From: Halobacteriales archaeon QH_10_65_19
GTDB taxonomy: Archaea; Halobacteriota; Halobacteria; Halobacteriales; Haloarculaceae
Assembly: GCA_003022085.1 (NCBI GenBank)
Contig: PXQK01000070.1
Span: forward strand, 1 to 5,008
Direction of reading: 5' to 3'
Length of the DNA: 5,008 nucleotides
Shown: in pieces, positions 1 to 4,861 of the stretch
Layout of the letters: the number at the start of each line of letters is the position of its first letter
Position numbering within the stretch: the first letter of the stretch is position 1
Position numbers and translations under genes: made by a program
Notes under the pieces: model-generated
What the model saw: only the letters and a program-made list of their open reading frames with translations
Database searches by the model: none
What the model was told of the DNA's origin: nothing

Positions 1-768
1 GACTACTTCGGCTGGGAGTACCCGGAGGTGATCCACTGGGGCCACGTCCAGATCGACGAATACGACGTTGCGCTGTCGACGTCGACAATCGCGGAACTCG
101 TCGATTCGGATGAGCTCGACGGCTGGGACGATCCCAGAGCGCCGACGGTCGCGAGCCTCCGGCGGCGGGGCATCCGCGGCGAGGCAATCGTCGAGGCGAT
201 GATCGAACTCGGCACCTCGACCTCGAACGTCGACCTCGCGACGTCGGCCATCTACTCGCACAACCGCGCGCTGATCGACGACGGGACCGACCGTGCGTTC
301 CTCGTGCGTGACGACTCCGATCAGGGCGGCGGTGCCGTCGAGAGCGCCGTCCGCGGCGGTCCCGAGGCCGGGAGGCCGCCCGTTCATCCCGAACACGAGG
401 ACCGCGGCAGGCGGCAACTCTCGGTAGAGGACGGCGTCCTCGTCGAGGCGTCGGACCTCCCCCCCGAGGGGGACCGGGTCTGGCTCAAGGGCTACGGCTG
501 CGTCCGTCGGACGAGCGAAGGGTTGGAGTGGGTCGACGCGGACATAGACGTGACACGCGAGGAGGGCGTCGACATCGTCCACTGGGTGCCCGCCGGCGAC
601 GCCGTCCCCCTGCGGCTCCGAACCATGGACGGCGACGTACACGGTCACGCCGAACCAGGGGTCGCCGGCTACGACCCCGACGAAATGCTCCAGTTCGAGC
701 GCGTCGGGTTCGCACGGATCGACGCCCACGAGGATGTCGAGACTGTTGCGTATTTCGCCCACCGCTGA
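1..768 (+). CDS. gltX: Glutamyl-tRNA synthetase, C-terminal part (5' end outside window)
   Basis: This cytoplasmic class I aminoacyl-tRNA synthetase charges tRNA(Glu), and in archaea generally also mischarges tRNA(Gln) for the amidotransferase route. The reading frame is open from base 1 and ends at TGA 766-768, giving 255 visible codons. From memory, haloarchaeal GluRS is about 570-580 residues, so the Rossmann N-terminal half with the HIGH motif lies outside the window. Visible residues 24-30 (ALSTSTI) are the KMSKS-equivalent loop in its archaeal SxS form, followed by GWDDPRAPT at 41-49 and the RRRGI segment, both hallmarks of the GluRS/GlnRS family. The remainder fits the beta-barrel anticodon-binding domain of archaeal GluRS, including the block NRALIDDGTDRAFLV. 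The GTG at base 28 is internal, not a start. The gene is followed by its own small hairpin and then a separate promoter, so it is probably not co-transcribed with the ferredoxin. Confidence 0.94.
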   Translation, partial: DYFGWEYPEVIHWGHVQIDEYDVALSTSTIAELVDSDELDGWDDPRAPTVASLRRRGIRGEAIVEAMIELGTSTSNVDLATSAIYSHNRALIDDGTDRAFLVRDDSDQGGGAVESAVRGGPEAGRPPVHPEHEDRGRRQLSVEDGVLVEASDLPPEGDRVWLKGYGCVRRTSEGLEWVDADIDVTREEGVDIVHWVPAGDAVPLRLRTMDGDVHGHAEPGVAGYDPDEMLQFERVGFARIDAHEDVETVAYFAHR

Positions 769-769
769 C

Positions 770-783
770 GCGGGCCGTCCCGC
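770..783 (+). terminator. Small GC hairpin just after gltX
   Basis: GCGGG (770-774) pairs with CCCGC (779-783) around a CCGT loop, starting two bases after the gltX stop codon. The position suits a 3'-end signal, but the stem is only 5 bp and the next T-rich stretch is the TTTAAG promoter box 28 bases on. Archaeal termination depends mainly on T-tracts, so this is a weak call and the pairing may be chance in GC-rich DNA. Confidence 0.25.
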
Positions 784-802
784 CGCCGGCAACGGGTATT
801 CG

Positions 803-816
803 GTGGAAGGTTTAAG
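803..816 (+). promoter_or_regulatory. TATA box and BRE-like element of the ferredoxin gene
   Basis: TTTAAG at 811-816 is the only AT-rich hexamer in the gltX-ferredoxin gap and matches the haloarchaeal TATA box style. It is preceded by a purine-rich GGTGGAAGG stretch (803-811) where a TFB recognition element is expected. The box centre is about 31 bases before the ATG at 845. With the usual 26-27-base spacing to the transcription start, initiation would fall near 840, which implies a leaderless or almost leaderless mRNA. This agrees with the absence of a good Shine-Dalgarno sequence before the start codon. Confidence 0.65.
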
Positions 817-844
817 TTCCCACCGGCAGTGATAGTAGGTACCA

Positions 845-1183
845 ATGGCGATCGATCCGGAGTTCGAGACCACGTACGAGGAAGTCAACAGACACGAGGA
901 CCACCGCGTGTGGACGCCGGACGGCGACGATCCCACAGAGGAGAAACAGGGGATCCACGGCACACACGTCGCGGTCGATTTCGATCTTTGTATCGCCGAC
1001 GGCGCCTGTCTGGAGGACTGCCCGGTCGACGTCTTCGAGTGGGTCGACACGCCGGGCCACCCCGAGAGCGAGATCAAGGCCGATCCGACCTACGAGGACC
1101 AGTGCATCGACTGCATGCTCTGCGTCGACGTCTGTCCGGTCGACGCGATCGACGTCGATCCGAGCCGGGCCGGTCGGATCTGA
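845..1183 (+). CDS. zfx: Zinc-containing seven-iron ferredoxin
   Basis: This 112-residue soluble electron carrier closely resembles the zinc-containing ferredoxins of Sulfolobus and Thermoplasma, which take electrons from 2-oxoacid:ferredoxin oxidoreductases. Cys49, Cys55 and Cys97 match the [3Fe-4S] ligands, with Asp52 in the position of the missing fourth cysteine. Cys59, Cys87, Cys90 and Cys93 match the [4Fe-4S] ligands. The N-terminal extension (1-44) contains His17, His20 and His38, and Asp80 lies in the ADP segment; by alignment from memory these match the three His and one Asp zinc ligands of the Sulfolobus protein. Shared blocks include GIHGT (36-40), DFDLCIADG (45-53) and DTPGHP (68-73). 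It differs from the plant-type [2Fe-2S] ferredoxin best known in halophiles, so it is probably an additional carrier. The chosen ATG fits both the family N-terminus and the promoter spacing. The redox partner cannot be read from the neighbours. Confidence 0.95.
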   Translation: MAIDPEFETTYEEVNRHEDHRVWTPDGDDPTEEKQGIHGTHVAVDFDLCIADGACLEDCPVDVFEWVDTPGHPESEIKADPTYEDQCIDCMLCVDVCPVDAIDVDPSRAGRI

Positions 1184-1186
1184 TAC

Positions 1187-1210
1187 GGAGCGAACCGTTT
1201 TCGGCGCTCC
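1187..1210 (+). terminator. Stem-loop after the ferredoxin gene
   Basis: GGAGCG (1187-1192) pairs with CGCTCC (1205-1210), and the inner CCG (1195-1197) pairs with CGG (1202-1204) around a TTTT loop, leaving AA bulged on the 5' side. It begins 4 bases after the ferredoxin stop codon, in the short convergent gap with rps3ae, where both transcripts must end. The only T-run is inside the loop, so this is not a classical hairpin-plus-U-tract terminator. A second weaker hairpin, CCGGA (1220-1224) with TCCGG (1234-1238), lies between it and the repeat copy. Confidence 0.45.
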
Positions 1211-1240
1211 ACGAGGCGACCGGAATCCGTGACTCCGGGC

Positions 1241-1267
1241 GGTAACAAATCACGCACGACCGTATCA
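1241..1267 (-). repeat. Stop-codon-associated repeat, copy A (3' end of rps3ae)
   Basis: Read on the minus strand, the sequence starting at the rps3ae stop codon is TGATACGGTCGTGCGTGATT (1267 to 1248), followed by TGTTACC to 1241. The same 20 bases occur without mismatch on the plus strand at 4859-4878, again beginning at a stop codon (hisA). The outer part, 1257 to 1241, also matches the right window edge at 14 of 17 positions. The T-rich stretch right after the 20-mer (TGATTTGTT on the minus strand) may act as the transcription end of the ribosomal-protein operon. Whether this is a mobile or repetitive element, a recombination scar or a conserved 3'-UTR signal cannot be decided here. Confidence 0.7.
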
Positions 1268-1885
1268 ACCGTCGATATCGACGCTGGTTTCCTCTTCGAC
1301 TTCGACTTCTTCGGGCCGTGCTTCGAGCGTCATCTTCTGCACCTCGACCCGCCGGAGCGGGTAGATCGTCTTCGTCTCGTTGTAGATCGCAGACGAGAGC
1401 CGCCCCTCGACGACGCTGTCGACGAGGTCATCGAACGTTCTGTCGGCGGCCGCGTCCCGGACGAGGTCGATCATCCGCCGGCGGATCGCCATCTCCTGGC
1501 TCTCGTCGGCCGACTTCGTCGTGAGCGCGACCGGCTGGATTTGCATCCGGTAGTCGTTGCTGGTCAGCACCGTGATGTACGCCTCGACCTTCGACGAGCC
1601 GCGGCGGACGAGGCTCCGCAGGTAGTCCCGCGTCATCTCGTGTTTGATGAACTCGGTGTAGGCCGTGTCGCTCGCGACTTCCGTTATCCTGAATGTGAGC
1701 TTCGTGTTGTTGCCGCTCGCGTCGTTGCGGATGTCGCCCAGCGTCGTCTCGATTGTCCGGCCGAGCACCTGTTCGGCTTCCTCTGCTGGTGTCTCACCGA
1801 GCTGCTCCCTGTCGAACTGCTCGGGAGCCTGCACGGTGTACCACTGTTTCTGTTGCTTCTGCCGTGAAACTGATCGTTCGCTCAT
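1265..1885 (-). CDS. rps3ae: 30S ribosomal protein S3Ae (eS1 family)
   Basis: This structural protein of the small ribosomal subunit belongs to the archaeal/eukaryotic eS1 (S3Ae) family and has no bacterial counterpart. The 206-residue product is of usual archaeal length. It starts with a short basic, Gln-rich tail (SRQKQQKQWY, residues 7-16) and shows family blocks such as LGRTIETTLGDI (41-52), KLTFRITEV (62-70) and an RRRMIDLV segment near 135-142. It ends in an acidic, Glu-rich tail (about 190-206) typical of halophile adaptation. The frame stays open far upstream, but the ATG at 1885 is preferred because it gives the family N-terminus and overlaps the pcc1 stop codon as ATGA. No Shine-Dalgarno sequence is visible, so translation probably depends on coupling to pcc1. 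It is the last gene of the minus-strand operon, and its stop codon lies inside repeat copy A. Confidence 0.96.
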   Translation of the reverse strand: MSERSVSRQKQQKQWYTVQAPEQFDREQLGETPAEEAEQVLGRTIETTLGDIRNDASGNNTKLTFRITEVASDTAYTEFIKHEMTRDYLRSLVRRGSSKVEAYITVLTSNDYRMQIQPVALTTKSADESQEMAIRRRMIDLVRDAAADRTFDDLVDSVVEGRLSSAIYNETKTIYPLRRVEVQKMTLEARPEEVEVEEETSVDIDG

Positions 1886-2145
1886 GTGTTTTGTGTGTCG
1901 GTGGACGGTTCCCTGTCCCGGGTTGCGAGCTGTGCGGCTGTCCGCAGGTTGACAACGTAGTCGTCGACGGTCGTCCGGAGGCCGCCGGTCGTCTCCCGGC
2001 GGATTTCGGTGACGATCCGGTTGTTCTCGGTCTCTGTGTCCATCTCTGCCGTGTTGTCGGGACGCAACGCGTTTGCGATCCGGCGAGCTGTCGCCGGGTC
2101 GGTGTGGCGCGTCTCGATCCGTGCCCGGCGTGACGCGTCGGCCAT
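1882..2145 (-). CDS. pcc1: KEOPS complex subunit Pcc1
   Basis: This small 87-residue subunit belongs to the KEOPS complex, which transfers the threonylcarbamoyl group to A37 of ANN-decoding tRNAs (t6A) together with Kae1, Bud32 and Cgi121. Pcc1 dimerises and binds Kae1 and tRNA. The family signature is visible as the early RRARIETRH strand (6-14), the ALRPDN turn (26-31) and the C-terminal helix segment TTVDDYVVNLRTA (58-70). Length fits archaeal Pcc1. The start ATG at 2145 shares one base with the recJ-like stop codon (TGATG) and is preceded by a strong Shine-Dalgarno sequence. The stop codon overlaps the rps3ae start. Placement between ribosomal genes is consistent with a housekeeping translation role. 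Confidence 0.92.
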   Translation of the reverse strand: MADASRRARIETRHTDPATARRIANALRPDNTAEMDTETENNRIVTEIRRETTGGLRTTVDDYVVNLRTAAQLATRDREPSTDTQNT

Positions 2146-3350
2146 CAGAGCACCTCCCCGAACGTCGCGACGAACTCGGTCGGCGAGACGTCGAAGGTGG
2201 CGCGGCCGCGGGTCGCTGTCCCGGTGCCGACGCCGCCGACGTGGCCGGCAGCGCGTTCGACTGCTGCGCCCACGTCCGGTATCGCACCGGGGTCAGTTCC
2301 GTCCGGCGTCGCGCCGTCGCCTGATCCCTCCGAAGACGCGTCGGAACGGGCGACTGCTGCGCGGGCCTCCGCCACGCCGTCGGCGACTGCGAGGACGACT
2401 GGTTCCGGCGACCGATACGCACACAGGAGACGGGCGACCGTCCGGACCGGGATATGGCCGTCGGCCGTCATCTCCCGTGCGACGTACAGCCCGTCGTATC
2501 GTTCCGTCGATGCGCCTCTCGCGGCGCTGTGGGCACGCGAGGCGTGCTCGCGCCAGACCGACAGTGCCGACTCGGACTCCTCTATTCCCAGCGCCAGCAG
2601 AACCGCAAGCCCCGGCTGCTCGCGGGCTGTCGCCGCGAGTACGTCGCCGAAGCCGCCGACGGTGGCCATCGGACCGCCGGCGAGCGGTCGGAGGAACCGT
2701 TCCACGGCGACGGTCCCGCGTTCCGTCACTGCCTCATCGCCGGCGACGGCCAGCGCGACGGCAGACGCCACCCGCTGGCGGGCGTCGTCGTCGGGCTGAT
2801 CTGGCAGGTTGAGTCCAGCGAGTGCCGCCGACGCCGAACCGACGTCGCCCGAGAACGGACCGTGAACCAGCGTCGAGTGTGCCAGCCCGTCGACAGGATC
2901 GACGCCCGGGACCGCGATTCCTGGGCGCGGTCCGGTCCCTGCCTCGTGGGCCGCGCCGAGCAGCTCGCTTCCCGGTGTGTAGCCGGTGACGAGCGTTCCT
3001 GCAATCGCCAGGGCGGGATCCGGATCGGTTATCCGCCCGGCGATCCTGAAGGCGCGACGCGACGCGGGGGCGCTGTCGGTTCCGAGTTCGATACCCTCTG
3101 CGTCGGCCGGCCGTCCGAGCGCCACCGTCACGTCGGCGTCGGTCCCGTTCGTGGCCGTAGCTGGTAGGCCAACGACCGACGTCTGGTAGGGGACACCACA
3201 GGTGTCTAAGGCGTCCGCGAGCAGGCCAGTGGCTGCGACGCCGTCGCCGGTCTGTGCGGCAATCAGCCTGACGAACTCCGCCCCCTGGAGCCGGCTGGCG
3301 ACGTTGTCCGCCGAGAGGGTGTCTGCGTCGGAACGGCCGGTTGTCGACAT
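2145..3350 (-). CDS. RecJ/Cdc45-like DHH-family protein with degenerate active site
   Basis: This 401-residue protein lies directly downstream of rps15, where many archaea carry a RecJ-like DHH phosphoesterase (single-strand nuclease or GINS-associated Cdc45/RecJ type). The fold is suggested by RLIAAQTGDGVAATG (28-42), aligned with the DHH motif I that normally reads like HxDADGxxxA, by GGFGDVLAA (232-240), a block recalled from archaeal RecJ-like proteins, and by GHVGGVGTG (369-377), placed like the DHHA1 GGH motif. The key chemistry looks lost: motif I keeps one Asp (Asp36) but not its partner, no DHH triplet occurs anywhere, and the DHHA1 glycine/alanine pattern is altered. Residues 333-360 are a low-complexity acidic linker. 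It is probably catalytically inactive and structural, as for Cdc45-like archaeal proteins. The start at 3350 is one base after the rps15 stop codon. The family assignment rests on weak motifs plus gene order. Confidence 0.8.
   Translation of the reverse strand: MSTTGRSDADTLSADNVASRLQGAEFVRLIAAQTGDGVAATGLLADALDTCGVPYQTSVVGLPATATNGTDADVTVALGRPADAEGIELGTDSAPASRRAFRIAGRITDPDPALAIAGTLVTGYTPGSELLGAAHEAGTGPRPGIAVPGVDPVDGLAHSTLVHGPFSGDVGSASAALAGLNLPDQPDDDARQRVASAVALAVAGDEAVTERGTVAVERFLRPLAGGPMATVGGFGDVLAATAREQPGLAVLLALGIEESESALSVWREHASRAHSAARGASTERYDGLYVAREMTADGHIPVRTVARLLCAYRSPEPVVLAVADGVAEARAAVARSDASSEGSGDGATPDGTDPGAIPDVGAAVERAAGHVGGVGTGTATRGRATFDVSPTEFVATFGEVL
2151..2157 (-). promoter_or_regulatory. 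Shine-Dalgarno sequence of pcc1
   Basis: On the minus strand GGAGGTG (2157 to 2151) lies 5 bases before the pcc1 ATG and is complementary to the haloarchaeal 16S rRNA 3' end. It sits within the last codons of the recJ-like gene, supports the 2145 start, and is the only strong ribosome binding site seen in this operon. Confidence 0.75.
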
Positions 3351-3351
3351 C

Positions 3352-3813
3352 TCAGATCAGTTCTCGTGCCTCGTCGAGGCTGTAGCTGAACTCCTCGTCG
3401 ATTTCGTTACCGCGGTAGTACTCGATCAGGCGGCGGATCTTCGACTCGGTGTTCTGCAGGGCGCGCTTGTTCTGGTAGTCCGTCTGGTTCTCCGCGAGGT
3501 GATCCCGGAGCCGGACGGCCTTCGCCATCAGGTTACGCAGATCCTCGGGGATCTCCGGCTGTTCGTCGTGTTTTGCGAGTATCTCGGTCACCTTCTTGCC
3601 GGTCGCCAGTTTGACGTCCGGGACTGGCGTCCCCTGGACGCCCTCGTCGCGGAGAACCAGCCCGATCTCGCTGGGGCTGTGGCCCTCCTCGGCCAGTTCG
3701 ACGACGCGTTCCTCGACTGCATCGGCGTTGACGTCGCTCCACTCCGGTGGGTCGTCTACCGCCGGTCGCTCCGAACCGGAGGAGCCGCGGCGGCGTGAGT
3801 GCATTCGTGCCAT
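3352..3813 (-). CDS. rps15: 30S ribosomal protein S15 (uS15), archaeal type
   Basis: This primary 16S rRNA-binding protein acts at the central-domain junction and helps assemble the small-subunit platform. The 153-residue product has the archaeal/eukaryotic N-terminal extension (residues 1-75, starting MARMHSRRRGSSGSERP) followed by the S15 helical domain. The conserved S15 signature occupies about 102-132 (LRDHL, then D112, N115 and an IRRLIEYY helix). The basic N-terminus, the PPEWSDV block at 22-28 and the SPSEIG segment at 46-51 fit archaeal homologues. The ATG at 3813 is chosen because it gives the family N-terminus; the frame stays open to 3942 but that extension has no family support. 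No Shine-Dalgarno sequence or nearby TATA box is visible. It is the first gene of the rps15, recJ-like, pcc1, rps3ae operon, with a 1-nt gap to the next gene. Confidence 0.96.
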   Translation of the reverse strand: MARMHSRRRGSSGSERPAVDDPPEWSDVNADAVEERVVELAEEGHSPSEIGLVLRDEGVQGTPVPDVKLATGKKVTEILAKHDEQPEIPEDLRNLMAKAVRLRDHLAENQTDYQNKRALQNTESKIRRLIEYYRGNEIDEEFSYSLDEARELI

Positions 3814-3859
3814 AGCTATCTGGTTGGAACTGCACAGACCGCGACGTGCTGTGTCCGGT

Positions 3860-3878
3860 CGCGTCCGGGATGGACGCG
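3860..3878. repeat. Perfect 7-bp hairpin upstream of rps15
   Basis: CGCGTCC (3860-3866) and GGACGCG (3872-3878) form a perfect 7-bp stem around a 5-nt loop. It lies 47-65 bases before the rps15 start codon. If the rps15 transcript starts further upstream, this would be a leader hairpin. Bacterial S15 represses its own mRNA through leader structure; no such case is assumed here, only that the position would suit it. Confidence 0.45.
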
Positions 3879-3941
3879 CCCCCGCCGACCGCGGCGCTCC
3901 CGTCTCTCGTCTGGTGTGGCGCCGGTCGACGGTCGACACCA

Positions 3942-3986
3942 CCGCAATCCCGAGCCGCCCAAGCGGGCGACGAGTCAGATTTGCGG
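3942..3986. repeat. Two-level stem-loop in the rps15-hisA gap
   Basis: CCGCAATC (3942-3949) pairs with GATTTGCGG (3978-3986) as an 8-bp stem with one bulged base. Inside it CGCCC (3956-3960) and GGGCG (3965-3969) form a 5-bp hairpin with an AAGC loop. The outer arms include A/T pairs, so this is not merely GC-rich complementarity. It could be part of an rps15 leader or an independent structured RNA; the strand is not determined. Confidence 0.4.
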
Positions 3987-4021
3987 CCGTGCGTTCCCAC
4001 TCGCATGGAGCGCCCGCCCAC

Positions 4022-4036
4022 TGTTAACCCTTACTG
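4022..4036. promoter_or_regulatory. Possible promoter box or operator with GTTAAC palindrome
   Basis: TGTTAACCCTTACTG is one of the few AT-richer spots in the divergent gap and contains the palindrome GTTAAC at 4023-4028. On the minus strand it could be the TATA region for rps15, giving a leader of roughly 180 nt that would include both stem-loops. On the plus strand it could serve hisA with a leader of about 85 nt. The match to a TATA consensus is weak. Confidence 0.25.
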
Positions 4037-4046
4037 TCTCGACCGC

Positions 4047-4089
4047 CCGTCGCCGCCGAACCGGGACAGGTCACCGTCGCCGCCGAACC
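4047..4089 (+). repeat. 16-nt direct repeat upstream of hisA
   Basis: CCGTCGCCGCCGAACC occurs at 4047-4062 and again without mismatch at 4074-4089, 27 bases apart start to start. The second copy ends 46 bases before the hisA start codon. It could be a tandem regulator site or a leftover of a local duplication; its GC-rich composition makes some chance similarity possible, but a 16-base perfect match so close together is notable. Confidence 0.55.
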
Positions 4090-4103
4090 CGGAGCGGATC
4101 GAC

Positions 4104-4110
4104 ATGTTTT
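4104..4110 (+). promoter_or_regulatory. Candidate hisA TATA-like box
   Basis: ATGTTTT at 4104-4110 is centred about 29 bases before the hisA ATG, the distance expected for a leaderless haloarchaeal transcript. No Shine-Dalgarno sequence precedes hisA, which fits leaderless initiation. The box departs from the TTTAWA-type consensus, so the call is moderate. Confidence 0.4.
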
Positions 4111-4135
4111 CACCCACTCCGGCCCTGCGGCCTCC

Positions 4136-4861
4136 ATGTTCGGGAGCTTCGACGTGATACCGGCCGTCGACATGCAGGACGGCCAGGTGGTTCAGCTCGT
4201 GGGCGGGGAACGCGGGACGGGAACCAGCTACGGCGACCCGGTCGAGGCGGCGCGGAAGTGGATCGACGCCGGGGCCGAGACGCTGCACCTGATCGACCTC
4301 GACGGCGCGTTCGACGGCGAGCGCGCCAACGCGGACGCCATCGACGCAATCATCGAGGCGTGTCCCGCCGACATTCAGCTCGGCGGCGGGATCCGGACCG
4401 CCGGCGACGCCGTGTCACTGCTCTCCCGGGGTGTCGACCGCGTCATCCTCGGCACAGCAGCCGTCGAGAACCCCGACATCGTAGCCGAAATCAGTGACGA
4501 GTTCCCGCGGCGGGTGATTGTCAGCCTCGATGCCAGAGACGGTGAGGTCGTGGTGTCTGGCTGGACCGAGAAGACGGGGCTGGAGCCCGCCGAGGCTGCG
4601 AGCCGGTACGAGGAACTCGGCGCGGGTGCGATACTCTTCACCGACGTTGATGTCGAAGGCCAGCTGGAGGGCGTCCGTACCAGTCCGGTCCGGGACCTCA
4701 CGGAGACTGTCGATATTCCAGTGATCGCGAGCGGCGGGGTAGCGGCCCTTGAGGACCTGCTCGCGCTCCGGGACGCAGGCGCGGACGCCGCTGTCGTCGG
4801 GAGCGCGCTCTACGAGGGATCGTTCTCGCTCCGGGAGGCCAGGGACGCGCTCAGTTCGTGA
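4136..4861 (+). CDS. hisA: ProFAR isomerase HisA (histidine biosynthesis)
   Basis: This cytoplasmic (beta/alpha)8-barrel enzyme performs the Amadori rearrangement of ProFAR to PRFAR, the fourth step of histidine synthesis, feeding HisF/HisH. The 241-residue length is normal. Asp12 (in IPAVDMQDG, 8-16), Asp132 (in SLDARDG, 130-136) and Thr169 match the Thermotoga HisA catalytic residues Asp8, Asp127 and Thr164. Phosphate-binding loops appear as GGGIRT (83-88), ASGGV (198-202) and VGSALYEG (221-228). In the beta-6 loop the usual acidic Asp before Gly (Asp169 in Thermotoga, Asp175 in PriA) is Glu174 here; recollection of other haloarchaeal HisA sequences suggests this is shared by the group. The start ATG gives the standard N-terminus and fits a leaderless mRNA. 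No other his gene is in the window, so it appears to be a single-gene unit. The stop codon lies inside repeat copy B. Confidence 0.96.
   Translation: MFGSFDVIPAVDMQDGQVVQLVGGERGTGTSYGDPVEAARKWIDAGAETLHLIDLDGAFDGERANADAIDAIIEACPADIQLGGGIRTAGDAVSLLSRGVDRVILGTAAVENPDIVAEISDEFPRRVIVSLDARDGEVVVSGWTEKTGLEPAEAASRYEELGAGAILFTDVDVEGQLEGVRTSPVRDLTETVDIPVIASGGVAALEDLLALRDAGADAAVVGSALYEGSFSLREARDALSS

Larger units (their letters stand above)
3814..4135. other. Divergent intergenic region between rps15 and hisA
   Basis: This 322-nt stretch has no ORF with family support on either strand. It should contain the promoters of two divergent units. It holds two stem-loops on the rps15 side (3860-3878 and 3942-3986), a tandem GGTCGAC pair (3924-3937), a GTTAAC palindrome (4023-4028), a 16-nt direct repeat (4047-4062 and 4074-4089) and a TATA-like box close to hisA. 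No tRNA T-arm consensus and no C/D box pair were found. The rps15-side structures might belong to a long 5' leader or to a small RNA of unknown class. Confidence 0.6.

Noticed and set aside
1229..1867. A 212-codon plus-strand frame opposite rps3ae
   Set aside because: It is antisense to a strongly supported ribosomal protein gene over nearly its entire length, with a low-complexity shadow-like composition.
1265..2422. A single 385-codon minus-strand frame running through rps3ae and upstream
   Set aside because: Only the last 206 codons resemble a protein family. The upstream part runs out of frame through pcc1 and the recJ-like gene, which are well supported in other frames, and is Arg/Pro-rich as GC-rich shadow frames are.
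2009..2812. A 267-codon plus-strand frame opposite pcc1 and the recJ-like gene
   Set aside because: It is extremely Arg-rich with no recognisable motif and lies antisense to two supported genes; typical of a GC-rich shadow.
2454..3167. A 237-codon plus-strand frame opposite the recJ-like gene
   Set aside because: No family motif, basic composition unlike the acidic halophile proteins around it, and no promoter or ribosome binding site.
3924..3937. Tandem GGTCGAC pair as a regulatory operator
   Set aside because: GTCGAC-type words are very common in haloarchaeal DNA (also at 67-86), so the pair is not informative on its own.
3352..3942. A longer rps15 start at 3942
   Set aside because: The extra 43 residues have no similarity to S15, while the ATG at 3813 gives the classic MARMHSRRRG start.
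3860..3990. A possible C/D or H/ACA guide RNA
   Set aside because: No C box (RUGAUGA) and D box pair. For H/ACA, a lower stem flanking the 3860-3878 hairpin is only 4 bp, and no properly spaced pseudouridylation pocket and ACA tail could be drawn.
3930..4030. A possible tRNA in the rps15-hisA gap, suggested by GC-rich stems
   Set aside because: No T-arm consensus, no cloverleaf of correct spacing and no acceptor stem pairing around it on either strand.
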